64,000 nucleotides of DNA from an uncultured Oscillospiraceae bacterium (GCA_910589395.1 CAJUTL010000012.1:12605-76604); one strand, 5' to 3'. Shown: positions 26,773 to 36,027, numbered from the stretch's first letter. Program-made: numbers and translations. The notes: generated from the sequence alone by a model not told the origin.

Positions 26773-28483
26773 TTTCCCCTTTCATCAGTTCATCCAGAGG
26801 GATAAAGCCCATGCCGTCGTACTTGATGTGGATGCTCTGGCGGCGCTTACCGCTGGACTTGTCCGGTGCCTCCACATAGATGGCCTGCACCAGCTCCCGG
26901 AGGGCATACGGGTCAAGCGTTTCGATGCCTACATACTTGTGCGCTTTCTGGATGAACTTTTCAATATTTTCGTTCTGCTGCTCCTGCGCCTCAATCTCCT
27001 GCCGCAGGGTGATGACCTCGGCCTCTAACTGCTTCTGCTCCGCTTCGTAGTTCTGGCTCAGCATATCAAACCGGTCATCACTCAAGCGTCCGCTGGCGTT
27101 GTCCTCGTAGATTTTGACGAACAGTCGCTTCAACTCGCTGATCCGCTTCTCGTCCCGGTCAAGCTGCTTTCTGCTGGCCTGAATCTTTCCGGCACTCTCC
27201 ACCCGCATCTGCTGTTCCATCACGGTTCGGAAGTAGTCCTCATGCCGGAGGATATACCCCATCACCAGCTGCATATGCTTCAAGACCAACTGCTCCAAAA
27301 CCTTGACCCGGATGAAATGTCCGCCGCATTTCTCCCTGTGCTTCTTGTGCAGGGAACAGTCGAAGAAATCTTGGGCGAAATCCCCATTGTTGGAAGAACC
27401 GTACTGCATCTTGGAACCGCAGTCTGCACAGTAGACCAGCCCGGAGAAGATACTGCTCCTGCCGGTGCGGGTCATGCGGTGGCGCTGCTGGCGGATGGCC
27501 TGGACTTTCTCAAACACATCGTCCTCGATGATGCGCTCATGGGTGTCGGGGAAAACCGCCTGCTTCTCGATTGGCGTCTCACGCTGCTTCTTGTCCCAAA
27601 TGGAGTTGGTGTAGGTCTTGAAGTTCACCGTACAGCCTGTGTACTCCCGGCGTTCCAGAATTTTGACAACAGAACTGTCCTGCCAGCCATAGGGGTTCTC
27701 TGGGACAGGGTTCGGGGTACTGCGCCCCTGCTGTTTCTTGTAGGCGGTGGGCGTCAGCACCTTGTCCGCCCGAAGCTGATTGGCGATCTGCTGCGGCCCC
27801 CGCCCTTCCATGCACATCTGGAAAATGCGCCGTACCACCTGGGCGGCCTCTGGGTCGATCAGCCAGTGGCGGGGGTTCTCCGGGTCTTTCACATAGCCGT
27901 AGGGGACATTGACTGTCAGCGGTACGCCGCGCTCACCTTTCGCCTTTTGAACCGCCCGGATTTTACGGCTGGTATCCCGGCAATAAAATTCGTTAAACCA
28001 GTTCTTGATGCCCGCAAAATCATTGTTAATACTGTTCTGGTCGGCGGTGTCGAAGTTATCGTTGATGGCGATGAACCGGACGCCGTTCTGCGGAAAGGTG
28101 AAGTTGGTGTAAAGCCCGGTCAGCGCGGAGTTTCTGCCCAGACGACTGAGGTCTTTTGTAATACAGACCGCCACATGGCCCGCCTCGATCTCTGCCAGCA
28201 TCGCCTGAAAGCCGGGGCGGTCATAGTTTACGCCGCTGTAGCCGTCATCAATGAAAAACTTCGGATTGCCGAAATGGTGATCCTTGCAGTAGCTGAGCAA
28301 AATAGCCTTCTGATTCTCAATGGACAGGGACTCCCCAGCCCGCTCATCCTCCTGCGACAGGCGGCAGTAGAGGGCTGTGATCTTATTTGTTGCTCCTGAC
28401 GTTTCTGTCTCCTCCTTTATCGGAGCAACTGTCAGTACAGGATTGGTTGACTCTATTTTAGCATGACTCGCTGTATTTGTCAC
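26765..28483 (-). CDS. Large serine recombinase (integrase/excisionase of the element)
   Basis: 572 residues. The N-terminal resolvase catalytic domain has the nucleophile serine in ALYCRLSQED (about S43) and the arginine-containing TKDLSRLGRN. It is followed by the recombinase domain and a zinc ribbon (VYCADCGSKM ... DCSLHKKHREKCGG), then a long coiled coil (residues ~420-520). This is the TnpX/TndX-like family used by clostridial mobilizable transposons, which needs no host factors. GTG start with GGAGGTGG upstream; it overlaps the TnpW-like gene by 4 bp (GTGA). It sits at the left end of the element, as expected. Confidence 0.93.
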   Translation of the reverse strand: MTNTASHAKIESTNPVLTVAPIKEETETSGATNKITALYCRLSQEDERAGESLSIENQKAILLSYCKDHHFGNPKFFIDDGYSGVNYDRPGFQAMLAEIEAGHVAVCITKDLSRLGRNSALTGLYTNFTFPQNGVRFIAINDNFDTADQNSINNDFAGIKNWFNEFYCRDTSRKIRAVQKAKGERGVPLTVNVPYGYVKDPENPRHWLIDPEAAQVVRRIFQMCMEGRGPQQIANQLRADKVLTPTAYKKQQGRSTPNPVPENPYGWQDSSVVKILERREYTGCTVNFKTYTNSIWDKKQRETPIEKQAVFPDTHERIIEDDVFEKVQAIRQQRHRMTRTGRSSIFSGLVYCADCGSKMQYGSSNNGDFAQDFFDCSLHKKHREKCGGHFIRVKVLEQLVLKHMQLVMGYILRHEDYFRTVMEQQMRVESAGKIQASRKQLDRDEKRISELKRLFVKIYEDNASGRLSDDRFDMLSQNYEAEQKQLEAEVITLRQEIEAQEQQNENIEKFIQKAHKYVGIETLDPYALRELVQAIYVEAPDKSSGKRRQSIHIKYDGMGFIPLDELMKGETA

Positions 28484-28719
28484 CGGCCCACCTCCATTGT
28501 TTCCGCAAAATTTTTGGCGGCGATGCGCTCCAGTCTGCGAACGAAGTTCTCCGTCCCCTCATAGCTGCCCGTGATGGTGTAGACAGTGCCGCCAATCTCC
28601 TCCGTGACCGTCAGTTCCGGTATCCAGTAAGCGGACAGGTTCCGAACATGGATGCGCCCCGCTTCGTCAAAACGAAACCGATATTCGGCGGCTTCAATCG
28701 CCGTGTTTTTCTCACTCAT
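28480..28719 (-). CDS. TnpW-like transposon-encoded small protein
   Basis: 79 residues. The C-terminal half (EIGGTVYTITGSYEGTENF, VRRLERIAAKNF) fits the pattern I know from TnpW proteins, small proteins of unknown role encoded next to serine recombinases in clostridial elements. GAGGAGTG lies before the ATG. Translationally coupled to the recombinase. Confidence 0.6.
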   Translation of the reverse strand: MSEKNTAIEAAEYRFRFDEAGRIHVRNLSAYWIPELTVTEEIGGTVYTITGSYEGTENFVRRLERIAAKNFAETMEVGR

Positions 28720-28744
28720 AAAATTTTCACTCCTCTCTCAGAAG

Positions 28745-30220
28745 TCAATGCTCGACTTCCTGTTTTCTTTGCTGCTGGCGCTGTTGGTCATGAAGAACAG
28801 AATCCACCTTGAATTGAATATCCCGCAGTTTTTTCAAATCGGCATAGACAGGTTTCAGTTCAGCGGTTTCGGCAGCGTACTGTTCCATGAGCATTTCCAG
28901 TTCCGTCTGCCACTGCTTCGAGGTCAGCTTTTTGCCGGGAAGGCCAGCGTTGTCCAGCTTGCGCTTCACCGCGTAAAACTGCCTGATCTCGCTGTCATGC
29001 TCGGCCTTGTATTTTTCCTGCTTCTTTCCAAATCCGCCTTTGGCAGGGATGGCGTCAACGATGGGCTTCAAGCGGGTGTAGTCCTCTGCCAGACGGATCA
29101 GGTCTTTCAGCTTTTTCATCTGTGCGGCTTTTGCCTTGGTGGAATCATTCAGATCAAACACCTTGCTGTTCATAGCGGACACAAACTCATGCAGTTGGTC
29201 GATTGTGAAAATGCCCTTGGATTCCAGAAACGCAAAGTCCTCGGTGTACCGCTTCAGGTTGCCGACCTTCGCTTTTTGCGAGTAAGCCCCAGCGTTGCGG
29301 ACGGAATAGTAGGAAGACAGGGCCTGCGCCAAATCCGGCGATTGCTCCGCAACCAATTTCTCTTTTACTTCCGTCAGCCACTTCATCAATCCAGTGATTT
29401 TTTGCTTGATGTTGCGGAGCATACTGTTGGTGGCTTTGATCCAGCGATTGAGGTCGCCCTTGTCGGTGCGGATGCCTCTTGCCTCCATCTGCCGGACAGC
29501 GGGTCCCTCATGAACAGTGGGTAGTTGCTCGATTCCCTGGCGCTCATAGTTGCGGTGGTCGATGCGGCAGGACAGCCCTTTTTCTTCAAAACGGGAATTG
29601 CACAAATCTGCCCATGCCTTTCGCCATTCCTCCAATGTTTCCGGTCTGCCCCAATTCGTGGTGGGGACGGCGTTGAACACATAGTTGCCAGCCTCGTCCC
29701 GAATGCGGTTTCCATCCTCGTCCAGCACATAGACACGGTGCTGTTTGGCGTCCCATTTCCCGTTTTCTTTCAGAGGGCGGATAGGACACATCACATGAAA
29801 ATGGGGATTGGCAATACCGCCGTCCTCTTTGTCCGGCTGATGGACAGAGAAGTCGCAGATCATGCCTCGGCTGACAAACTGCTCCAATAAAAATTGCCTT
29901 GCGAGGGCGATGTTCTCCTCCAAGGAAAACTCGTTCTGCAAGGCGACGTCAAAGCTATATGCCAACTGTGCCTGAGGATGTAGTTCCGCTTTCTCTACGG
30001 CGTTCCAAAGTGTCTGGCGGTCTGCATATTCCGGCGGAGCATGAGGCGGCAATAGGATTTCAGAATGAGATACGCCGCCCTTGCGGGTGTAGTCGCTGGC
30101 CTCACCGTAATACTCGCTGAACAGCTTCTCTCCAGAACGGTAGGCAGCGGAGGCGATGGCGGACTGTCCCGCGCTCCGCTTGATCTGTGTTGCGTGGAAA
30201 TGGTAAAGAGCGATAGTCAG
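28745..30220 (-). CDS. MobA/MobL-family relaxase (no canonical start codon)
   Basis: Nicks oriT and pilots the single strand during mobilization. The open frame includes the N-terminal motif ALYHFHATQIKRSAGQSAIA and AAYRSGEKLFSEYYG, the HUH motif NPHFHVMCPIRP, and a long helical C-terminal part (about 491 residues). No ATG, GTG or TTG precedes the conserved N-terminus. The in-frame codons after a stop at 30223-30221 are CTG (30220), ACT and ATC (30214). CTG overlaps the upstream gene's TGA as CTGA. ATC sits 9 nt after a GGAGG site, where ATG would be expected. I place the start at CTG; ATC is equally possible. The first canonical start (TTG, 30052) would delete the first ~56 residues. Confidence 0.85.
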   Translation of the reverse strand: MTIALYHFHATQIKRSAGQSAIASAAYRSGEKLFSEYYGEASDYTRKGGVSHSEILLPPHAPPEYADRQTLWNAVEKAELHPQAQLAYSFDVALQNEFSLEENIALARQFLLEQFVSRGMICDFSVHQPDKEDGGIANPHFHVMCPIRPLKENGKWDAKQHRVYVLDEDGNRIRDEAGNYVFNAVPTTNWGRPETLEEWRKAWADLCNSRFEEKGLSCRIDHRNYERQGIEQLPTVHEGPAVRQMEARGIRTDKGDLNRWIKATNSMLRNIKQKITGLMKWLTEVKEKLVAEQSPDLAQALSSYYSVRNAGAYSQKAKVGNLKRYTEDFAFLESKGIFTIDQLHEFVSAMNSKVFDLNDSTKAKAAQMKKLKDLIRLAEDYTRLKPIVDAIPAKGGFGKKQEKYKAEHDSEIRQFYAVKRKLDNAGLPGKKLTSKQWQTELEMLMEQYAAETAELKPVYADLKKLRDIQFKVDSVLHDQQRQQQRKQEVEH

Positions 30221-30537
30221 TCACCTCCCAATTGCTCGGCAGCGTTGTGCGCATTGACCGCCTCCATCACCATGCCTTTGACCTCCGGCATGGAGAAAAT
30301 GCGCTCTACAAGAGTGAAGAACTCGACTTCGCCCAACACCTTCACCAACGGGGACACGCTCTCGACAGCCGCGCCGCGGGTGATCAGGCGATGCGCCCTC
30401 GCGGTGCGTTCTCTCTTTTTGTAATACTGCTCCCGGTTGCAAAGGCGCTGGTATTTGTGCTGTTCTCTCATGAGCTGTTGCTCAGCTCCGGCCTTCTCGA
30501 TCTCCAGTTTTTTGAGTTTCGTACTTGGTTCATACAT
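30217..30537 (-). CDS. DUF3847-like small protein
   Basis: 106 residues, charged and helical, beginning MYEPSTKLKKLEIEKAGAEQ with a predicted coiled coil to about residue 50, then ARAHRLITRGAAVESVSPLV. This matches the DUF3847 family found upstream of MobA/MobL relaxases in Firmicute elements; role unknown, possibly a relaxosome accessory. GGAAGGAGGT lies before the ATG. The stop TGA overlaps the possible CTG start of the relaxase. Confidence 0.75.
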   Translation of the reverse strand: MYEPSTKLKKLEIEKAGAEQQLMREQHKYQRLCNREQYYKKRERTARAHRLITRGAAVESVSPLVKVLGEVEFFTLVERIFSMPEVKGMVMEAVNAHNAAEQLGGD

Positions 30538-30554
30538 TCAAATGACCTCCTTCC

Positions 30555-30775
30555 AGTTTCGATTCGGATATGAAAAACCGCCTGTCAGTTCGACAAGCGG
30601 TTATGTTGCACGTATGTAATTTCAATGGGGATAGCCGCAAAGCGGCGCAAGGGGCGGACAGCCCCTTGTTTGGAGCGCCAGCGACGGAAAACGGCCCTGA
30701 CTTTCGGAAGTCAGGGTCGTTCAGCCTCGCAGAGCGCACATACGGGGAACACCCCGTATAGAAGTGCGCCATTTG
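30555..30775 (+). other. oriT: Origin of transfer (oriT) with IncQ-like nic site
   Basis: A 251-bp gap between genes packed with inverted repeats: AACCGC-TGTC/GACA-GCGGTT (about 30577-30602), CAAGGGGC/GCCCCTTG, CCTGACTT/AAGTCAGG, and TACGGGG-AACA-CCCCGTA (30741-30758). The last is followed by ATAGAAGTGCGCC (to 30770). AAGTGCG|CC after a stem-loop is the nic arrangement of RSF1010-type oriTs recognised by MobA relaxases, so the nick is expected between 30768 and 30769. The relaxase gene lies next to it. Boundaries are approximate. Confidence 0.75.
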
Positions 30776-30788
30776 GAATTTTCAATAG

Positions 30789-33700
30789 TCAGGACAGCCC
30801 ACCGAAATGCTGGTCTACCAGCTTATCCAGTGTCCCGGCTTTTGCGGCCTCTGCCGCGTCAGCCTGAACAAAATTATGAGTGCTGTCCTTCAACTCATTA
30901 TCAAATCCCAGTATGTAGTTTGTGGCAATCAGATAGATAATGCGGGTCGGGGCCATGCCGTAAACCTGCTTTTGCAGGATGTGGCGGATGCGCTCCTTCT
31001 CGTCCGGGAACGCCGCTTTCAAGCCCTCGCTTCGATAAAGCCGCTTGACAATCTCTGTGATGTAAAGCCCGGACTTCATATACAGGTCGGCAAAGGTCTT
31101 GTCCGGGTCATCGAAGCAGCCGGGGTTATTTTCCTCCAACTGATCCACCATCATGGACACCACCCAGCGGGGTGTGAAGATCTGATTAGTCTTTTGGGGC
31201 GGGATGTAATCAAAAATATCCTCGTCATGGCTTTCGTCAAAGTAGTCGGCCAACTGTTGCTTCTTGCTCCAGAACTCCGCCACGGAGTCGTTGAACACAA
31301 CCTCATCAAAGAGATGCCCATTGAAGTGCTTGACCTCGCCAGTGTCTGGGTCAGTGTACTCGCCGCCGTCCCGGAGAAAACGAAAATCGGCCATCGTGAT
31401 GCCGGTCACTTCCAGAAACACATCGTCCTCGGTGTAGGCATCAAAATTTGCAAGGGTCAGACTGCCATCCCCGTAGGCCATGATGAAGCTGGGGATGGTA
31501 CGGGAGAAGCCCCGGAGATGTGCGCGGACTTCATCCTCCACGGACTGCTTTTCCTGCTCCGCCTTGTGCCGCTCCGCCTGTTCCACAACTTCCCTCGGCT
31601 TTTCCTCAACGGTCTGCTGGACAGTCTCCTGCACCGTTTCCACGAAGGATTTTAGGGCGCTGTCCACAGCAGCGGCGTAGTCTGTTTCGGCCTGCTTGAC
31701 CTCCTGCGCCGTGGTCGCCGCCTGCTGTTTCCGCTCCAACTCCGCTTTGGCAATGCGGGCCTGCTGCTCATAGTCGCCCTGTATCTGCCGGAATGTCTGG
31801 TCGATTTCCTGCTCCACCTGCCGCTCCAGACGGTTTTGCGCCCCCTTCTTCATGCCGTAGCCCTCGGCGGCGGGAGCAACTACATTCTCCTTGATATGGG
31901 CCTTGACGGCCTCGGTCAAAGTCTCGATATGTTCGGCGGTGGGGCTTTCCGCGATGGCCTCCACATGGGCCTGAAGATCCTCTGTAACCTCGTAAATCTT
32001 GGGGCCAAACAAATCTTTCGTTCTGCCGATGACGGTTTCGTTGGAAATCTCCACCTCGCCGTCCTCGTCCACAGTCACGGTGTTCATGCCGTCCAGCCGC
32101 TTGGGGTCTGCTTTCTTGCCCTCCTCCTGAGCCGGCGTCAGCTTCTCCACGATCTCCCGGACGATAGCCGGAGCGCCGAAAATATTGCTAATATTCTGGA
32201 ACAGGAAGTTGGACATGAAGCCTCGCCGTACGACCTCCTGGCTTTTCAGCCGCCGGGGGATGGACAGGACGGAGGCGGCGTCCAGTTCCACCATCCGGCC
32301 CTCGCTGTCCTCGCCCAGAACGGGGAAGAAATTCAGCAGCCGCCGAATATTCTCCTTGCGGTCATCGCCGGTGCCGCGCCCGCCTGCGGTATCAGTAGTC
32401 AGATTGTTGGCAAACTCGTCAAAGATAATCAGCGTTCGGGCGGGGTCGAAGTCAAAGACATAGGCGGTCTCCTTGCGGAAACGCTGGCCGTCTCGGGTCA
32501 TAATGCAGGGATTTTGCGCCCGGAACGCCGCCTGCATATAGCTGGACGGGCTTTTCATGTTGCACAGCATGAGAACGCCGCTCCACTCCGGGATGGTGAC
32601 GCCCACAGTGAGCTGGCCCACGGTCAGAGTGATGGTCTTATCATATTGAGCAATCGCCGCTTTCACTTGGTCGAAGGCTTTTGCCGACTGTTCATCTTCA
32701 TCGCCAATACGTCCATCGCCCGCCGCCAGAATGACCTTATACTCTCTGAAAACCTCGTCCTCCCGCAGCAGCTTTTCCAACGCCTTGGCGCTTGCCACTC
32801 GATTTAAGTACCACATAGTATGAGAAAGTTCCTGTCTCAACTCCGGGGTAGAGAAGGGATATTTCTCTTGAGTTGTCAGGGCATGAAGGAACTTTTTGAT
32901 CTCGTCCTCGTGGACAAATTTCCCCCGCTCATCCGTGGTGAAAAACTCGTTGAGGTCAAAGGCATAGTCCACGGTATCCTCGCCGGACAAATCCAACCCC
33001 TTTTCGATTTTCTCTCGGATCATGCCGGAGAGCTGGTAGGTGAACATAGCCAGCCGGGGCAGCGTTTCATAGGGATTGGCGTCCTCGCCGTTCCAATTTG
33101 CCTTGGCCTCCTGCTCGTCTGCGTAGGACCAGTTGAAAATCTGCTCTTTGGAAAATTGTTCGCTGGCAAGCTGCTTGAAGGGCGTGCCGGACAGATACAG
33201 GGTGTGCTTCCGTTTGATGTTACGGAAGGCCCGCTCGGTCTTCATGGTGTCCACGCCCTCCTGGGCCTCGTCCACGATCAGGAGGTCGAACTCCAATTCG
33301 CTCATCCAGCGCAGTTTATCAAAATTGCCGCCGAAATAAACGGAGCCTTTCAAGCCTTGCAAGGACTCGAAAGCGATCATATTCCGGGGCGTTGCATCTT
33401 CCCGATGGAGGATAGCGGAAAGATGCTCTTCCCGTGACAGAACGCCGGGCTTGTCCTTCAAGGCATCGGTGTCAGACACAAAGGAATACTCGCCCCGCCA
33501 GCCGATGAATTTGAAGAAATCCTCCGCCCAGGAGTTGGCGATGCTGGGCCGGTTGGTGACGATCAGCACTTTGGCAAAGCCCATCTGCCGGACGAGATCA
33601 TAGGAAGTTAAAGTCTTGCCGAACCGGGGCTTGGCGTTCCAGAGAAATTCCTCGCCGCCACCCTCAAAATATGCTTTCGTCATAGAGACAGCTTCCCGCT

Positions 33701-34100
33701 GTTCTTTCCGAAGTTCGTATGTCAGCCGTTCGTTGCTGACCGCCGCCAGCTCCCGCCGGGAGAAGGCGTCAAAATGCTGGTGAGAGGTGGGGCCGTCCAC
33801 ATGGAACCACTCTGTTCCGGGGGTGCGCTCCACACCCATCTGCGACTCCAGAAACGAATGGAAGTCATGGTCGGTGAAATACTCCCCGGAGCCGTCCTTG
33901 AAGATAGCGTTGTCCTGCCAGGCCAGTTGATACTGTATCCCGGCGGTGTGGGTCTGCTGCTTGATGCGTTGGGAAACAGTCTGCTTTTCCGTGTAGCCAA
34001 TTTTCGTCCAGCCCTCATGGTAGCTGACACCGGGGGTGTTGTAGGCGTAAATCATGGGGACGACACGGGAGAAGGATTGAATTTTCGGGGCTTCCATCAT
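30789..34100 (-). CDS. GIY-YIG/superfamily 2 helicase protein with degenerate methylase-like C-terminus
   Basis: 1103 residues. N-terminus (about 14-100) resembles T5orf172-type GIY-YIG nucleases: MIYAY ... GWTKIGYTE ... R45. Then a helicase core: KPRFGKT at about 157-163, VDEAQ at 276-280, and LYLSGTPFK. A coiled region (~740-880) follows. The last ~138 residues resemble the start of an N6-adenine methylase (FTPRWVVSMMVDQLE, YGMAPTRIIYLIATNYILG), but the SAM motif is replaced by ADLYMKSGLYI and the protein stops before any NPPY. The ATG overlaps the methylase stop by 4 bp. Likely the restriction/translocase part of an R-M-like system; function is inferred. Confidence 0.82.
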   Translation of the reverse strand: MMEAPKIQSFSRVVPMIYAYNTPGVSYHEGWTKIGYTEKQTVSQRIKQQTHTAGIQYQLAWQDNAIFKDGSGEYFTDHDFHSFLESQMGVERTPGTEWFHVDGPTSHQHFDAFSRRELAAVSNERLTYELRKEQREAVSMTKAYFEGGGEEFLWNAKPRFGKTLTSYDLVRQMGFAKVLIVTNRPSIANSWAEDFFKFIGWRGEYSFVSDTDALKDKPGVLSREEHLSAILHREDATPRNMIAFESLQGLKGSVYFGGNFDKLRWMSELEFDLLIVDEAQEGVDTMKTERAFRNIKRKHTLYLSGTPFKQLASEQFSKEQIFNWSYADEQEAKANWNGEDANPYETLPRLAMFTYQLSGMIREKIEKGLDLSGEDTVDYAFDLNEFFTTDERGKFVHEDEIKKFLHALTTQEKYPFSTPELRQELSHTMWYLNRVASAKALEKLLREDEVFREYKVILAAGDGRIGDEDEQSAKAFDQVKAAIAQYDKTITLTVGQLTVGVTIPEWSGVLMLCNMKSPSSYMQAAFRAQNPCIMTRDGQRFRKETAYVFDFDPARTLIIFDEFANNLTTDTAGGRGTGDDRKENIRRLLNFFPVLGEDSEGRMVELDAASVLSIPRRLKSQEVVRRGFMSNFLFQNISNIFGAPAIVREIVEKLTPAQEEGKKADPKRLDGMNTVTVDEDGEVEISNETVIGRTKDLFGPKIYEVTEDLQAHVEAIAESPTAEHIETLTEAVKAHIKENVVAPAAEGYGMKKGAQNRLERQVEQEIDQTFRQIQGDYEQQARIAKAELERKQQAATTAQEVKQAETDYAAAVDSALKSFVETVQETVQQTVEEKPREVVEQAERHKAEQEKQSVEDEVRAHLRGFSRTIPSFIMAYGDGSLTLANFDAYTEDDVFLEVTGITMADFRFLRDGGEYTDPDTGEVKHFNGHLFDEVVFNDSVAEFWSKKQQLADYFDESHDEDIFDYIPPQKTNQIFTPRWVVSMMVDQLEENNPGCFDDPDKTFADLYMKSGLYITEIVKRLYRSEGLKAAFPDEKERIRHILQKQVYGMAPTRIIYLIATNYILGFDNELKDSTHNFVQADAAEAAKAGTLDKLVDQHFGGLS

Positions 34101-36007
34101 GTCATCTCCTTTGCGTGAGTTTCAATAAATTTAATTTCCTTTACGTCCAGACAGTATTTTTTGTAAAGCTGCTGGTCGATTTCGGGAATGGATTTTGTCC
34201 AGTCGATGTCGGAGGCGGGAGTGAAGTCTTGGAGAGGGACGTGTTCCCATTTTTGCGGGGTAATGTCTTGTGTTGTTTTCAAAACGCCCAACATAATCCT
34301 CGCAAATTTCGTTTTGATGTATTTCAATGCGGCTTGTGCTTCCTCTTCGGTTTCAAATGCACCTATACTGAGGAAAGTTTCTGTCGAACCAATACCCGGT
34401 TCTGCCAAAACCGGCGGAGAAAGAACCTCGCCTAATGCACCAGCACCATTTGCCTTTGGAAGATAAATCTTGTACTTATGCAGATTGATGACATTATTTA
34501 CATAGTCTTCTCTGATGTACTTATAGGCTCGGTCATTTCCTTTTCGACCAAGGATTTGGATGTATTTCTGTCCGTCTTGCGGTTGAATGTCAAAAAAGAC
34601 TTGAGGAATACGCTCAAACACATTGGACTTCAAATCATACGCATGGCCCTTGCTTAATTGCGAAGCCGCTTCTGGGTGATCCTTGTGCATGACTTCGGTA
34701 AAGTGATAAGCATAGCTTGTAACGACAATTACGCTAAGAGACTCAAAATTGGTGTGATAATGGATTTTATGAATAATGGTGTTTAGTTCGTCAAATGGTG
34801 TAAATGTTCCGATTGCCCCATAATCTTCATCTTCATCGTGATAGGTGATAGCGACGCCGCCTTTAATCTCTGTGTTTACAAAAATCCTACTCGCATCTCG
34901 CTCATAATGCAACACTTTCAAATGTGAGTCAGAGAGCATTTTTTGATTCCAGGCCTTGGGGGTAGAACCAGCATTGAAAAGAAAACGGGCAGGGTGAATC
35001 AGTTCCACTTTGTCCGCAACTTTATAAGCACCATCCAAAAACAGGTGATAAATTGGCGGCGCATAACCCTTATTTTCACCCAATGTTTCATCCTGATATG
35101 GCGGATTTCCAATCAAAAAATCAAACTTCATCGCCCGTTTCCCCCTTGTCGGCAAAGCTGAATATTCAACACTCCCGCCGCCAAGCCAGTTATAGACCCG
35201 GCAGCGTGGCTGCTTATTTTCTTTATCAGGTTCGGACATCCCATCCAAAAACTCAAACAGGTTAAATTGCCGGAACTCCTCCTCAGCGGTACTATATGGA
35301 ATGGTCCCATGCAATCCGTCCATCTGCCACACATTCCAGATGATCACCGTGATAAGTTTCCCATATTCGGAGAGGGTGGGCTTCCGCCGCCAGCGCTCCC
35401 ACAGGTATTCCTCAAAGGTCATCAGCAGATTGACACGGGCAATCAGAAGGTTGTCCCCCTGGAACTCATAGCCATAGGTGGCGTGAAACGCCCGGAAAGC
35501 CCATTTCAGCCATTCTTCCTCTGTTTGGGCGTTTTCGTTCACTGTCCGCAGTTTCCGATCCAGTAGGCCGATGCGGTCAAGGACGGGAATAATCTCGCCG
35601 GTTTCCACATCATACCGGCTTACCAGAAAGGGGGCCTCCCCGCAGGTGATCTCCAGCACCCGGGCGTCCACATACTTCTGCCAGCGGGCTTTGCTGCCCC
35701 ACATCTCGTCAGCATAGTCGCACATCTTTCGACAGACCCACAGGGGCGTGGAGACTTCCCCATGCTGCCGTGTCCTGCTGGACTGCTGCTCCATCTCCTT
35801 CCGGGCGCGGGTTTTAATGACAGATGCATTAGGGCCGGTAATCAGCTCCGGTGTGATCTCCTCGTTGCGCCCATAACGGGAACCGAGCGCGGTATAAGCG
35901 TCCGTGGCCCACATGATGCGCTTCCCGGTGGTCTTGTCCAGCAGCAGCTTGTCCAAAAGACCCAGGGAGTGGAGTTTCAGAATGTCGTCCTGGATGTTGA
36001 GTATCAC
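34097..36007 (-). CDS. Eco57I-like N6-adenine DNA methylase
   Basis: About 636 residues. Motif X-like STPLWVCRKM (~86-95), motif I LEITCGEAPF (~119-127) and catalytic NPPY at about 301-304 (FLIGNPPYQDE), then a C-terminal target-recognition-like region. GTG at 36007 follows AGGAGGAGG by about 8 nt; the frame is open further upstream but that stretch lies in the inverted-repeat region. The 5' half is GC-rich and the 3' half (34.1-35.1 kb) AT-rich, suggesting exchange of the specificity part. First gene of a two-gene operon with the helicase. Confidence 0.87.
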   Translation of the reverse strand: MILNIQDDILKLHSLGLLDKLLLDKTTGKRIMWATDAYTALGSRYGRNEEITPELITGPNASVIKTRARKEMEQQSSRTRQHGEVSTPLWVCRKMCDYADEMWGSKARWQKYVDARVLEITCGEAPFLVSRYDVETGEIIPVLDRIGLLDRKLRTVNENAQTEEEWLKWAFRAFHATYGYEFQGDNLLIARVNLLMTFEEYLWERWRRKPTLSEYGKLITVIIWNVWQMDGLHGTIPYSTAEEEFRQFNLFEFLDGMSEPDKENKQPRCRVYNWLGGGSVEYSALPTRGKRAMKFDFLIGNPPYQDETLGENKGYAPPIYHLFLDGAYKVADKVELIHPARFLFNAGSTPKAWNQKMLSDSHLKVLHYERDASRIFVNTEIKGGVAITYHDEDEDYGAIGTFTPFDELNTIIHKIHYHTNFESLSVIVVTSYAYHFTEVMHKDHPEAASQLSKGHAYDLKSNVFERIPQVFFDIQPQDGQKYIQILGRKGNDRAYKYIREDYVNNVINLHKYKIYLPKANGAGALGEVLSPPVLAEPGIGSTETFLSIGAFETEEEAQAALKYIKTKFARIMLGVLKTTQDITPQKWEHVPLQDFTPASDIDWTKSIPEIDQQLYKKYCLDVKEIKFIETHAKEMT

Positions 36008-36027
36008 TCCGCCCCTCCTCCTGGGCC

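Noticed and set aside
27242..28399. A 385-codon plus-strand frame opposite the large serine recombinase
   Set aside because: Shadow of the recombinase gene, which has a complete catalytic domain on the minus strand.
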